From: DASZCR01 sp964246705
GTDB taxonomy: Bacteria; Acidobacteriota; Blastocatellia; Pyrinomonadales; Pyrinomonadaceae
Assembly: GCA_964246705.1 (NCBI GenBank)
Contig: CAXTRQ010000002.1
Span: forward strand, 22,988-86,987
Length of the DNA: 64,000 nt
Direction of reading: 5' to 3'
Shown: positions 28,701 to 37,905 of the stretch, piece after piece
Layout: the number at the start of each line of letters is the position of its first letter
How positions within the stretch are numbered: the first letter of the stretch is position 1
Made by a program: the position numbers and the translations under genes
The notes under the pieces: generated by a model
The model's input: the letters and a program-made list of their open reading frames with translations, nothing else
The model's database searches: none
Told to the model about the DNA's origin: nothing

Positions 28701-29426
28701 TCAGCCGAAGTATTTGAAGCCGACGCGCAGATTGTTGAGGAGCGTCGCGGGAAGGGTCGAAATTAGCACCCAAGTCATAATGCCGTGTGAAATCGCCAGC
28801 GCGGGCAGGTTCGGAGCACGCTGGTAGACGTAAGCCCAGACGAGGCCGCCGATAAAAGTCGCGATGATCAGCGCAGGATTCGGCAGGTGCAGCACCGCGA
28901 AGAGTGTGGCGACGATAAAGATGCTCAATCCGCCGCGCCCCCAGATAATCTGTGTGCGGCGGTTGATAAATCCTTGCAGGACGTACTGCTGCACTAATCC
29001 CCAAGAGATGCCGAGCGTCGGCACACTGACAAACGACCAACCGCTCTGCCACTGCCGCAAATTCAGCCCGCCCGTCAACCATCCCATCAGTATGCACACC
29101 GCCGTAAATAAAAGCATCGGCAACATTAACAGGCGAGATGCCTCGAAGAAATTATCCAGACGCCAACCGATTTCGCGCGGCGTCTCGCGCCGCAGGCGAT
29201 GCGAGCATATGATGAAGCCGAAGGCGAGGGCGACGGGAATGAGGATGACAATCTTGTTTCTTCCGGCCAGCGAAAGGACGACCCATTCAGCCATCAACGC
29301 CGAGATGATGACGGACGCAATCTCCCAAATTGCCAGCGCGCGATCTTCATTTGCGCCGGACGCGGATGAAAGTTCCACTTCTGTTAGCTCCAATGCTTCC
29401 CGCACGGCCACCCTCAAAACTCTCAC
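28701..29426 (-). CDS. CPBP-family intramembrane protease-like protein, EE motif altered
   Basis: 241 aa with about seven or eight membrane helices. The C-terminal half shows two CPBP (CAAX protease/bacteriocin-processing) landmarks: FAVLHLPNP (H180) and AISHGIMTW (H214). The first motif, normally EExxxR, reads Q146-Q147-YVLQ, so both acidic residues and the Arg are missing. Related helices are present, so this may be an inactive or altered member. Overlaps the upstream gene by 4 bp. Confidence 0.72.
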   Translation of the reverse strand: MRVLRVAVREALELTEVELSSASGANEDRALAIWEIASVIISALMAEWVVLSLAGRNKIVILIPVALAFGFIICSHRLRRETPREIGWRLDNFFEASRLLMLPMLLFTAVCILMGWLTGGLNLRQWQSGWSFVSVPTLGISWGLVQQYVLQGFINRRTQIIWGRGGLSIFIVATLFAVLHLPNPALIIATFIGGLVWAYVYQRAPNLPALAISHGIMTWVLISTLPATLLNNLRVGFKYFG

Positions 29427-29989
29427 TTCCCTTTCGATTGAGTCGCTTTCTCTTCCCGGTCATCCGTCGACGCGCCGCTCGCTGCGTCGCCGACGGTCGC
29501 TTCCGAAACTTTAAAACTCATGGCGTGCCCGATAAGTTGCAACGTCCGGCGCACACCGCCGCCACTCGAATGCACCGCATAGACGCGCGCTTCGTGTTCT
29601 CCGGCCTGAGCTATCTGTAAGGGAAAGGTGAAGCCGTGGCGTTCGTCTGCGGCGCGTCCCGCCGTGCGAATATCCGGTCGCGCCTCGTCGGCCAGACGGC
29701 TCGCCACAAATTTATCGTCAACGTAGAGTTGCACCTCGACGTGCGCGGCGGGCTGCAACTCGTCGAGCACCCAGCCGGAAACACGGCGCGCATCAGCCTC
29801 GTCAACCGAGCCTCGAAAATGCGGATTGAAAGCGAAATAGTAAAAGCCTACGGCGAGCGCGCCGACCAGCAACGCTTCGACGATGGCCTTAGCGATTAGT
29901 AAATGCGTGAGACGCACGCGCGCGGCGGGCGTGGGCGGTGCGAGAGAAAAGCGCGTGGATGGAGAAACGGACAGGTCTGTTGATTGCAT
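29423..29989 (-). CDS. Hypothetical protein with one membrane anchor and a beta-rich domain
   Basis: 188 aa. Basic/polar N-terminus, a membrane helix (IVEALLVGALAVGFYYFAF, ~36-55), then a domain starting FRGSVDEADARRVSGWVLDE, reminiscent of C-terminal bacterial Ig-like or CBM-type domains, with beta pattern to residue ~165. The tail is polar and charged. No family recognised. The gene is co-transcribed with, and its stop overlaps, the CPBP-like gene. Confidence 0.65.
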   Translation of the reverse strand: MQSTDLSVSPSTRFSLAPPTPAARVRLTHLLIAKAIVEALLVGALAVGFYYFAFNPHFRGSVDEADARRVSGWVLDELQPAAHVEVQLYVDDKFVASRLADEARPDIRTAGRAADERHGFTFPLQIAQAGEHEARVYAVHSSGGGVRRTLQLIGHAMSFKVSEATVGDAASGASTDDREEKATQSKGK

Positions 29990-30026
29990 CTCTACCTGTC
30001 GCTCCGCCCCCGCACTCCGGCGTCTC

Positions 30027-32447
30027 TCATTGACCTTGATAGGAATTGCCGTTCGTGTCCTGATACTGTAGCGAGTGGCGCGGCGAAAGCGTGGCTTCGG
30101 CAGCGGCGTTCACCTGCAAACGAACTGACACCTTCAGCACCGCCGTATCGCCGGGAGATAGTTCCGTCACACGCCACACGAAGCGTTGCGCTCCACCGGC
30201 AGCGTCCTGCGTACTGAGCGCCGGGTCGGATGAGACGAATTGCAATCCGGCTGGCAACAATTCGTTGACGATGAGGTTCTTCGCCAATCCTGCGCCATCG
30301 TTGACGAGCACGAGACGATAGTAGAAAGCCTCGCCCGGTGCGATCTCGACCGCGCCCAGTTCGGCGCGCACGCGGACGCGCGGCGCGGCCACTTTCAACA
30401 CCGTCCCCGCTTCGGTGGCGACGCGCTGTTGCGTCGAAAGAGCGCGCGTCACGAGATTGTAGGCATACTGCTGGCGGTCGGGTGTGTTGCGCGGGATGTC
30501 CACGCGCAGCAATACGGGGAACTGTCCGCCGCGCGGGTCAATCGCAGTCGTTTGCGTGATGGCCTGCTCGCTCTCTTGATGCAAGCCGTCGGCGTTGTTG
30601 TCGGCGAAGATAGTCGCGGCGGGCGCACCCGGGGCGACCGTTTGCAAGCCGAAACTCTCAGGATAATTGCTTGGATTACGGACGATGAAGGGAATATAGA
30701 TGGTATCGCCGGGGGTCGCCGTCAAATCGGTCGAGACCGGGTCGAGGCGTGCGCGCGGGACGCGCCCGACCGTGATGCTCGGCCCGTCGAAGTTTGAAGC
30801 GGTCGTCAGACTCGCCGTCTTCATCGTCCCGCGTCCGACCGACCGCGTTGCTGCCAGCGCGTCAGAGACGGCGCGGAGCGTGACGGAAATATCGCGTCCG
30901 GCGCGCGAGTCTAAATCGCCCAACAGCCAGACAGCCGTGCGCGAGGCGCGGTCGTACTGAATCGGCGCGGGGTTGGCGTTGACCAGTTCAAAGTCTGGAC
31001 TGAAGACGAAATCGGCGCGCGCTTGTCGTGCCGTCGCGCTGCCCTGATTACGCATCGAGATGTTTTGCGTAAACGTCTCGCCGGGCATGACCGTCTCCTG
31101 CGTGACGTTCGCTGAAGCGACGAGCGCGGCGGCGACGACGGTCAGCGAAGCATCCTGCACGCGCGAAATCTGGTAGTCGGCCTGCGATGCGGCGCGGACG
31201 AAGAAACTGCGCTGCTGGTTGTCGGGCGCATTGTCCGGGATGCGGACGTTGAGCATCACGTCATAGCTTGCGCCCCGTGGAAGTTGCGGCGTAATCATGA
31301 TCGGCAGCCCCGTGTCCGAGCCGCCGGTCGCCGGGCTGAAGGTCGGTTGAAACTCGGCGGGCAGATCTGTCTCAAGTCGAAATTGGTCTTCTTTGTTTCC
31401 TGCGTTGGTGACGGTGAGCGGCATCTGCACGGACTGGCCGGGTGAAGCGGCGAGCGTCGCGCGACTGAGCGCAAGCTGCAAGTTCGGTACTTGCTTGACC
31501 GTGATGCTAAAACCTCCGCTCTGCGGCGCGGCTTCGATTGGAGCACTGTTGGTCGCAGAGGAACGGAGAGCCGGGTCGCTGGTTTCGCTCACGCGCGTAG
31601 GCGGCGGAGTCGGCGTGGCGATTGGTGTCACGGGTTGGCGGACTGCGGTTGGGTAGTTGCAGGCGATTGGCTGCCTGTCGGTGTTGGGGAGCGTGGGGGT
31701 CTGCGGCACGGGCGTCGCGCTCGTCGAGGGTGCGAGGCGTTCGCTATTGTTGTTGCGCGCGACCTCTGCGGGAGGATTTTGCGCCTGTCGCGGATTCGTC
31801 ATGCGCGGGCGACGGCTATCGCCCTCGCTCCGGCGATTGATGGTCGGCAATTTCGTCGTGGTACTCGCGATGTCTGTAGAAGGAGGATTGGATTTGCGCG
31901 GAACAGAGGGGGTCGGCGTGGCGATTGGGTGCGCGACGGGCGGCGGAGTGGCGCTGGCAACCACCGTATCTGGAGAAGGAACTGTGCGTGGCTTGTTGGC
32001 TTCGCTTCCGCCGTCTTTGCGTGCGCCGCCGCGTGTCGCGGCCTCCTGGCGTGCCGCTTGAAGTTCGATGTTGTAGATGTCTATAAAAGGCGTGTCCTTG
32101 ATTGCGCGCAGACGTTGCTCGACCACTTCGGCTTCCTGCAACTGTCCCAACTGCATATAAGAGCGTCCGAGCCAGAGCAGAGTCAAATCGGTGACGACGC
32201 TATTCGGGTAAGTTTTAAGAAAGTCTCGAAAGACGGTCGCGGCCTGATCGTAGTGGCCTTGGATAAAGAGGTTCTGTCCTTTTGTAAAGAGAGTCTGCTC
32301 GGCATCGCTCGGCGCGTCGTCCTGCGCGACCCCGCCCGAATCGTGGCGAGCGACAGAGCGCGCGGCGACCGACGTGAAGGGAGCTAAGACGAGAGCTACC
32401 GCAAGCGCTGCTGCGCCGATTTTGTTTCGCATAATCAAAGTAATCAT
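30027..32447 (-). CDS. Large exported protein with TPR-like N-terminus and DUF11-type repeats
   Basis: 806 aa. Signal peptide (AAALAVALVLAPFTSVAAR), a TPR-like segment (~50-125) matching Tol-Pal/YbgF-style repeats (FIQGHYDQAATVFRDFLKTYP), a long Pro/Thr/Ser linker (~150-300), then three or four beta-sandwich repeats. The last one (VRAELGAVEIAPGEAFYYRL) is like the DUF11 repeat of surface proteins. Probably periplasmic or outer-membrane-surface. A GGAGGA motif is immediately 5' of the chosen ATG; the alternative start at 32432 is possible. Confidence 0.75.
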   Translation of the reverse strand: MITLIMRNKIGAAALAVALVLAPFTSVAARSVARHDSGGVAQDDAPSDAEQTLFTKGQNLFIQGHYDQAATVFRDFLKTYPNSVVTDLTLLWLGRSYMQLGQLQEAEVVEQRLRAIKDTPFIDIYNIELQAARQEAATRGGARKDGGSEANKPRTVPSPDTVVASATPPPVAHPIATPTPSVPRKSNPPSTDIASTTTKLPTINRRSEGDSRRPRMTNPRQAQNPPAEVARNNNSERLAPSTSATPVPQTPTLPNTDRQPIACNYPTAVRQPVTPIATPTPPPTRVSETSDPALRSSATNSAPIEAAPQSGGFSITVKQVPNLQLALSRATLAASPGQSVQMPLTVTNAGNKEDQFRLETDLPAEFQPTFSPATGGSDTGLPIMITPQLPRGASYDVMLNVRIPDNAPDNQQRSFFVRAASQADYQISRVQDASLTVVAAALVASANVTQETVMPGETFTQNISMRNQGSATARQARADFVFSPDFELVNANPAPIQYDRASRTAVWLLGDLDSRAGRDISVTLRAVSDALAATRSVGRGTMKTASLTTASNFDGPSITVGRVPRARLDPVSTDLTATPGDTIYIPFIVRNPSNYPESFGLQTVAPGAPAATIFADNNADGLHQESEQAITQTTAIDPRGGQFPVLLRVDIPRNTPDRQQYAYNLVTRALSTQQRVATEAGTVLKVAAPRVRVRAELGAVEIAPGEAFYYRLVLVNDGAGLAKNLIVNELLPAGLQFVSSDPALSTQDAAGGAQRFVWRVTELSPGDTAVLKVSVRLQVNAAAEATLSPRHSLQYQDTNGNSYQGQ

Positions 32448-32629
32448 TCCTCCGGGAGGCCGGTGCGCGTTTTTCCGAGATGTTCTGGTTCAGGTTTTGC
32501 CGGTTTTGTGTGAGACGCGAGCGTGCGCGTCTGAAGGGTCGCAAGCGAGACCGGCACGGCGGATAATACAACCTCAGACAGCCTTGAGCAAGACGCCTTT
32601 AGTATCGGGAATTTAAAACAGCTTTCCTC

Positions 32630-33886
32630 TTATTTTTTGCGATTGCCGACTTCGATGCGGTCGCCCGGCTGCAAAACTGGATCGGGGATTTTCCCTCCCT
32701 CGATATTCTGCAAAACGTACTCGGTCGAGACGAGACGCCCGTCCGCGCCCTGCCGCGAAACGCGAATCATCGTCGCGCCCGCCGCGCGCGTCACTCCGCC
32801 GGAGGCGAGGACGGACTGCGTGAGCGTCAGTCCCGCATGAAAATCTTTCTGTCCCGGCGAGCCGATCTGCCCGCCGATAAAGTAAAACTCCGGCGGACGG
32901 GAAATCAACGTCACGACATCGCCCGGATGAACGAGCACGTTCATCGCCACCGCGTCGTTCAAATCAATCGTCTTGCTCTGCCCATCGTTGTGCGCGATGA
33001 CGACGGCGCGACCGGCTTCCGGCTTCGGCTGCGCTTCGGCGATGACGACGTAGAGCGGGACGGCTTCGCGGCGCAAGATTTTCGCGCCCGGATCATTCGC
33101 CAGACCGCTGACCATCACCGTATGGCTCGTATATTCGCGCACGCTGACGCGCACCTGCGGTTTCTCATAGACGGCACGCCGCTTTAACTCTGCGATCAAC
33201 TGCCCGGACAATTCCTCCGTGGTCATCCCCGCGACGTTCAGAGGGTCGCCCGCCAGCGGATATTCCAAAAGCCCTCCGGCCATCACGGTAAAGAGCGTCG
33301 AAGCGCGCGGGTTGGTGTCGTTGAGCAGGCGAATGTCTAAAACGTCGCCCGCGCCGATACGATAGATTGAACTCAGCGCGGAGGACGCGGCAGTCGCCGA
33401 CGTGGAAGCACTGACGGTCAAGGGCGCGGAAGTTTTGGGCGGCGAGTTGGGGAAAGAGCCGGAGTCGGAGGTGTCTGCGGGAAGTATGTTTTGCGAAGGA
33501 GAGCCGAGGGGAACGCTCGCGCCGTTCGTGGATTTCGAGGGTGCGTCGCTCGTCATGGCCGGGGCGCTGGATTCCGAAGGAGACGCGGCGCTCGTGTTTG
33601 CGGAGACGGCTGTCGGGGTCTTCGTCGCCGCGTCGTTCTTTTTCTTCTCGTCGCGGGCAGCTTTGCGTGCTTCTTCCGCGTTAACTCTCTTCGGCTCGTC
33701 CTTCGAGTCGTTTCGCGGGTTTGGCCGTGCGGCGGCGGCCTTCTCTTCTTTCTTCGACGCGGGTGCGCTCTCAGCGATTCTCTCTTCCGCGAGCGGCCCG
33801 ACGCGGACGTTCGCCGATTGCACATGCGCCGCCTGAGCACTAAGCGCGCCCAAAAGAAGCGCGACCAGAGATAAAGCTTTTTTCAT
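32630..33886 (-). CDS. Polysaccharide export protein (Wza-like, poly-export and SLBB domains)
   Basis: 418 aa from the ATG at 33886. N-terminal signal peptide (KKALSLVALLLGALSAQA). Then a long, low-complexity Ala/Ser/Lys linker (~30-165), the poly-export domain (YRIGAGDVLDIRLLND...) and two SLBB-like domains (VMVSGLANDPG, FIGGQIGSPGQKDF). Family role: outer-membrane channel of exopolysaccharide export. No lipobox Cys is seen, unlike E. coli Wza. No glycosyltransferase or Wzc kinase is nearby. A GAAGG Shine-Dalgarno precedes the ATG. Confidence 0.85.
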   Translation of the reverse strand: MKKALSLVALLLGALSAQAAHVQSANVRVGPLAEERIAESAPASKKEEKAAAARPNPRNDSKDEPKRVNAEEARKAARDEKKKNDAATKTPTAVSANTSAASPSESSAPAMTSDAPSKSTNGASVPLGSPSQNILPADTSDSGSFPNSPPKTSAPLTVSASTSATAASSALSSIYRIGAGDVLDIRLLNDTNPRASTLFTVMAGGLLEYPLAGDPLNVAGMTTEELSGQLIAELKRRAVYEKPQVRVSVREYTSHTVMVSGLANDPGAKILRREAVPLYVVIAEAQPKPEAGRAVVIAHNDGQSKTIDLNDAVAMNVLVHPGDVVTLISRPPEFYFIGGQIGSPGQKDFHAGLTLTQSVLASGGVTRAAGATMIRVSRQGADGRLVSTEYVLQNIEGGKIPDPVLQPGDRIEVGNRKK

Positions 33887-33979
33887 ACAGCACTCAACTT
33901 CCTTCAATTTGAAACGACGCGCCGCGAGACCGGGCATTGGTCTTGTAAGCGCCTCGTAAACCCTCGCTTGTAATATCCC

Positions 33980-34014
33980 GCACGCCCTTCAAGAAATGGC
34001 TTGACCGGGCGTGC
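33980..34014. other. GC-rich hairpin upstream of the polysaccharide export gene
   Basis: GCACGCCC (33980-33987) and GGGCGTGC (34007-34014) pair, with an inner TCAAG/CTTGA stem (33989-33993 and 34000-34004) and a 6-base loop. It lies ~95 bases upstream of the start codon, in the leader if transcription begins beyond it. No T-run follows. Could be a regulatory RNA structure or protein-binding site. Confidence 0.45.
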
Positions 34015-34202
34015 CCTCTGACAAATTAAACTACTAAACGCACGATTTTCGCAGAGAAACAATGCACGGGGCTGGCAGCCTCTCATATTCTCATTGATAA
34101 AGGGATTTCTGTCCAAGAATTTCTTCAACGCTGTGCGCCCGGCGGGCGCTTGGGAAATGAAGCGGCGCGGTCGAGAAAACTGACTTTCAAAGGACAAGGG
34201 GA

Positions 34203-34230
34203 CGCGGGAGAATGCTCCAACAATCCCGCG
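34203..34230 (-). terminator. Candidate transcription stop after the PTS genes
   Basis: CGCGGGA (34203-34209) pairs with TCCCGCG (34224-34230), 10 bases beyond the EI stop codon. The following bases are not U-rich, so a Rho-independent role is weak. Confidence 0.3.
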
Positions 34231-34239
34231 CTTTCGATT

Positions 34240-36072
34240 CTAACTGTTATTTTTCACGGCTGGCAAGGTTTCCGGCGGAAAAAGATGCGGCCACTGTGCG
34301 CCGAGTCGCTCGCGCACCAGCGCTTCCGTATCGTCAGCCGTGCCGCATTCCAGACACGCAGCGGCAATTTCCGCAGCGCGGCGGCTGTCAATTCCGGACA
34401 GTATTCTTCTGAGACGCGGAATCGAAGAGGCCGTCATACTCAATTCGCGCGCGCCTAATCCGACGAGCACGAGCGCATAAGCGGGAGTCGCCGCCATCTC
34501 GCCGCAGATGATTGCCGGAATCGAAGCCTCGCGTGCAGCGGCGATGGTGAGTCCGATGCTTTGCAGCACGCTCGGATGAAGCGAGCGAAACCAGTCCGCC
34601 ACCCCGTCGTTGCTACGGTCAACCGCCAGCAGATATTGCACGAGGTCGTTCGTGCCGAGACTGAAGAAATCAACTTCGCGCGCCAGCTTTCCGGCGATGA
34701 AGACCGCCGACGGAACTTCAATCATCGCGCCGATTCTGACCCGCCCGGCTGCGCGGCCTTCAACTTTGAGCCGCGACCGCTCGTCTTCGATAATCGCGCG
34801 CGCGCGGCGCACGTCCGTGATGTCCGAAATCATCGGCAACACGAGATCGAGTTTGCCCTCCGACGCCGCGCGCAATACGGCGCGCACCTGCCGGCGCAGG
34901 ACATCCTCTCTCTGGAGACAGAAACGAATGGCGCGCAGTCCGAGCGCGGGGTTGCGCTCGCCGCTGGTCTCGTAATCCGCACCCATCTTGTCGCCGCCGA
35001 GATCGAACAGGCGGATAGTCGCGCCGTCATCGCCCGCCAACTTTGCAATCTCGACATAGGCCGCGCACTGTGCGTCCTCGTCGGGCATCGAGCCGTGCAG
35101 CGACAAAAGAAACTCAGAACGATAAAGCCCGATCCCGCGTGCGCCGAAGCGTGCGATGCCTTGGTATTCGGCAGGCAGTTCGACGTTGGCGCGGAGGATG
35201 ATTTCGACTCCGTCCTCTGTGACGAGCGGAGCGCGCATGGCGTCGCCGCTCGCGCGCGTGCCATCGTCGCTTGGGATTGTGCGTGCCGCGAGCGGGCGGG
35301 CCGCCTTGTCCGTTTTGTAGAGTTCAACGGTCTCAGGCGAAGGATGCAGCACGACCTCGCCGCGCCGTGCATCAACGATGATGCCGTCGCCCGTGCGCGC
35401 GCGACGGTAGAGGTCGCGCACGCCCACGATTGAAGGGATGCCCAAGCCGCGCGCAATGATCGCCGTGTGTGAAGTCCAGCCCCCGGCATCCGTGACAATC
35501 GCTTTGACGTGCGCGAAATCGAGTTCGGCGGCAGCCGAAGGCATCAACTCTTCGGCGACGATAACGGAATCTGCGGTCAGGCGTCTGCCGTGCAGGCTAC
35601 TCTCGCCGCTCAACGCGACGAGGATGCGGCGCGTCACGTCTTCAATATCTGAACTACGCTCGCGCAGGTAATCGTCTTTGATTTCGGTATAGACGGCGAG
35701 CAGTCTGTCCGTGACGACCTTGACCGCCCATTCGGCGTTAACTCGCTCATCGAGAATCATGCCCTCGATGTCATCATGCAGCTTATGGTCTTCAAGCATG
35801 AGCAGATGCGCGTCGAAGATATATGCGTGCTCGGCTCCGAGCGCACGTTCGGCGCGTCGCTTGATGGCGTGCAACTGCCTGCGCGCGAGGCGGACGGCAG
35901 CGCGAAAGCGGCGCGTCTCGCCTTCGAGGTCTGACTCATCAAGCGTCGCTTTATAGATTTGTTGCCTCGCGCCGCTGTGAATACGCAGCACGCGCCCCAC
36001 ACCCAAACCTTCAGAGACGGGGACGCCCTTCAAGCGCTCTTCCGTCCGACGCCTTTTATTTCGACTGCTCAC
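34240..36072 (-). CDS. ptsI: PTS enzyme I (phosphoenolpyruvate-protein phosphotransferase)
   Basis: Takes phosphate from PEP and gives it to HPr. 610 aa, slightly longer than the usual ~575. Phospho-His H202 in GGWTSHTAI, PEP-binding barrel motifs GLYRSEFL, GNPALGLRAIR-like ERNPALGLRAIR, and IPAIICGEMA with the acid/base Cys. Start codon is GTG at 36072, overlapping the ptsH stop by one base. No sugar-specific EIIC permease is visible in the window, so the chain probably serves regulation. Confidence 0.95.
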   Translation of the reverse strand: MSSRNKRRRTEERLKGVPVSEGLGVGRVLRIHSGARQQIYKATLDESDLEGETRRFRAAVRLARRQLHAIKRRAERALGAEHAYIFDAHLLMLEDHKLHDDIEGMILDERVNAEWAVKVVTDRLLAVYTEIKDDYLRERSSDIEDVTRRILVALSGESSLHGRRLTADSVIVAEELMPSAAAELDFAHVKAIVTDAGGWTSHTAIIARGLGIPSIVGVRDLYRRARTGDGIIVDARRGEVVLHPSPETVELYKTDKAARPLAARTIPSDDGTRASGDAMRAPLVTEDGVEIILRANVELPAEYQGIARFGARGIGLYRSEFLLSLHGSMPDEDAQCAAYVEIAKLAGDDGATIRLFDLGGDKMGADYETSGERNPALGLRAIRFCLQREDVLRRQVRAVLRAASEGKLDLVLPMISDITDVRRARAIIEDERSRLKVEGRAAGRVRIGAMIEVPSAVFIAGKLAREVDFFSLGTNDLVQYLLAVDRSNDGVADWFRSLHPSVLQSIGLTIAAAREASIPAIICGEMAATPAYALVLVGLGARELSMTASSIPRLRRILSGIDSRRAAEIAAACLECGTADDTEALVRERLGAQWPHLFPPETLPAVKNNS

Positions 36073-36350
36073 TACTCTTCCTTTTCACCGAACCCGCTGG
36101 CGATCAACTCGCAGACCGCGCGCAAAGCGTCCTCGGCATCCGCGCCCTCGGCTGTGGCTCGCAACTCCGTGCCCCGCGCCGCCGCCAGCATCAAGACGCT
36201 GAGAATTGATTTTGCATCAGCCGAGGCGCTACGGTCTGCGCGCTCAAGTCTGAGGGCGCAACGGTACGCGCTCGCAGTTCGCACCAACCGCGCCGCCGCG
36301 CGCGCATGCAAACCCAGACGATTCGTGACCGTGACGTGCCGTTCGAGCAT
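36072..36350 (-). CDS. ptsH: PTS phosphocarrier HPr
   Basis: 92 aa. H15 in LGLHARAAARL is phosphorylated by enzyme I. S48 in AKSILSVLML is the equivalent of the HPr-kinase site Ser46. A cognate HprK is encoded at 37902-38927. Sits between EIIA and EI genes, with its stop overlapping the EI start. Confidence 0.93.
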   Translation of the reverse strand: MLERHVTVTNRLGLHARAAARLVRTASAYRCALRLERADRSASADAKSILSVLMLAAARGTELRATAEGADAEDALRAVCELIASGFGEKEE

Positions 36351-36374
36351 TTCATTTAAACCTTCTTCTGAACG

Positions 36375-36833
36375 TTACTCTTTCTTTGCTCCGGCCAGCA
36401 GTTCGCCCGCCAGATAAATTCCTTCGCGCCCCTGATCGCGCACGAGGCGAGCGATTTCGGCGAGCGATTCACTGCCGGTCTGCCCGGCCAGCTTAATGAC
36501 CATCGGCAGGTTGACGCCCGTCACAACTTCGACTTCGCCCTCTTTCAAAAACATCCCGGCGATGTTGGTCGGCGTGCCCCCGAACATATCCGTCAGCAAC
36601 AACACGCCGCGCCCTTCGGAGACGAGCGTGATGGCGCGCTCGATCTCGTCGCTCGCCGCATCAACGTCGTCGTGCCAGCCGATAGAGACCGCCGTGATGT
36701 GCTTAATCGCGCCGATGATGGTCTCCGCCGCGGCCAACAGTTCATTCGCCAAATGACCGTGCGTCACGACGACGCCCGCGACGCGCCGTAGAGGCGTGCT
36801 ATGTGCGCCTTCAGCTTTTACTGTTCCCGGCAT
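36375..36833 (-). CDS. PTS EIIA component, mannose (EIIA-Man) type
   Basis: 152 aa from the ATG at 36833; the in-frame ATG at 36902 adds a non-conserved extension. The family phospho-His is H25 in VVTHGHLANELL. GVLLLTDMFGGTPTNIA and VVTGVNLPMV follow, as in EIIA-Man. With HPr and EI but no IIB/IIC permease, this resembles the regulatory EIIA of the rpoN locus in alphaproteobacteria. It lies downstream of rapZ. Confidence 0.88.
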   Translation of the reverse strand: MPGTVKAEGAHSTPLRRVAGVVVTHGHLANELLAAAETIIGAIKHITAVSIGWHDDVDAASDEIERAITLVSEGRGVLLLTDMFGGTPTNIAGMFLKEGEVEVVTGVNLPMVIKLAGQTGSESLAEIARLVRDQGREGIYLAGELLAGAKKE

Positions 36834-36906
36834 TCGTCTACTCCGTCTATAGAATGTTACGACCGGCGACCATGATACCGCTCGAAGCGGTGCGCGTTCC
36901 AACTAT

Positions 36907-37905
36907 CTACGACCTACCGCCTTCGGCTTTGCGCCTGCTATCTTCCGCCTTCCGTGTTTCATTCACAACCTTGTGCCGCTTCGCTTTGGAGATGTCGCGG
37001 TGTGTGGCGACGGCATCGAATCCGGCGCGCCGCAGACGACGCGCCAGCGAATTCGCCACCATCACCGAGCGATGACGGCCTCCGGTGCATCCGATGCCGA
37101 CCGTCACGTAGGATTTCCCTTCGCGGCGATAGAGCGGCAAAAGATAGTCGAGCAGGTCGCCGAAACGCTTGATGGTCTCTTTGGCTTCGTCGCTCGCGGT
37201 CAAGTATTTGACGATGCGGCGGTCGTGGCCGGACAGGTCGCGCAACTCCGGCACGAAATGCGGGTTCGGCAGATGCCGCACGTCGAAGAGTAAATCCACG
37301 TCGCGCATCCCGCCGTACTTGTGCCCGAAACTCGTGACCAGCACGCGCATCGGCGTCCCCGCGAGGTGGGGGCTAAAGCGTTCGATGAGTTGGCGGCGCA
37401 GCGTGTGGACGGTGTGCTCGGAAGTGTCCGTGATGTGGTCGGCGTGCGCGCGTATCTCTTCCATCGCATGCCGCTCGCTCTGGATGGACGAAAGCAGGCC
37501 GTCGCCGGTATCGAAGGGATGAGGCCGCCGCGTCTCGCTGAAGCGGCGCACCAGCGCCTCGTCGGACGCTTCAAGGTAGAGCACGAAGACACTCAGGCCG
37601 CTCGCGCGCAACGCCTTCAAGCGCGCGGGGAACTCGCTCAGGAATTGCCCTTCGCGGATATTGATGACGAGCGCGGCGCGTTCGATGTGCGGCTTGTTGC
37701 CATCGTAGTCATCGCTTTGGACGAGTCGCGCGAAAGTCGGCAGCAGCGTGAGCGGCAGATTGTCCACGCAAAAATAGCCGAGGTCTTCAAACGCGTTGGT
37801 GGCCGAAGACATCCCCGACCCGCTCAAGCCCGTGATGACGACAATGTCGGGCGCGCTCGTCTCGTTTGTCTCCGCCCGTTGGCGCGCTCGTCTGTTGCCC
37901 TTCAT
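36907..37905 (-). CDS. rapZ: RapZ/YvcJ-family nucleotide-binding protein, Walker A Lys replaced by Met
   Basis: 332 aa. The N-terminal P-loop reads TGLSGSGMSSA, with Met32 (ATG codon) where RapZ proteins have Lys. The C-terminal domain has GHKYGGMRDVDLLFDVRHLPNP, VTVGIGCTGGRHRSV and the VATHRD end. The family links amino-sugar or cell-wall metabolism to RNA or PTS signals. The last ~20 residues (RKAEDSRRKAEGGRS) are highly basic and come from repetitive DNA. Overlaps hprK by 4 bp. Loss of the Lys should weaken nucleotide binding; a single A-to-T error is also possible. Confidence 0.9.
   Translation of the reverse strand: MKGNRRARQRAETNETSAPDIVVITGLSGSGMSSATNAFEDLGYFCVDNLPLTLLPTFARLVQSDDYDGNKPHIERAALVINIREGQFLSEFPARLKALRASGLSVFVLYLEASDEALVRRFSETRRPHPFDTGDGLLSSIQSERHAMEEIRAHADHITDTSEHTVHTLRRQLIERFSPHLAGTPMRVLVTSFGHKYGGMRDVDLLFDVRHLPNPHFVPELRDLSGHDRRIVKYLTASDEAKETIKRFGDLLDYLLPLYRREGKSYVTVGIGCTGGRHRSVMVANSLARRLRRAGFDAVATHRDISKAKRHKVVNETRKAEDSRRKAEGGRS

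Noticed and set aside
30240..32387. Long plus-strand frames inside the exported repeat protein
   Set aside because: Arg-rich shadow frames; the minus-strand protein has a signal peptide and repeat domains.
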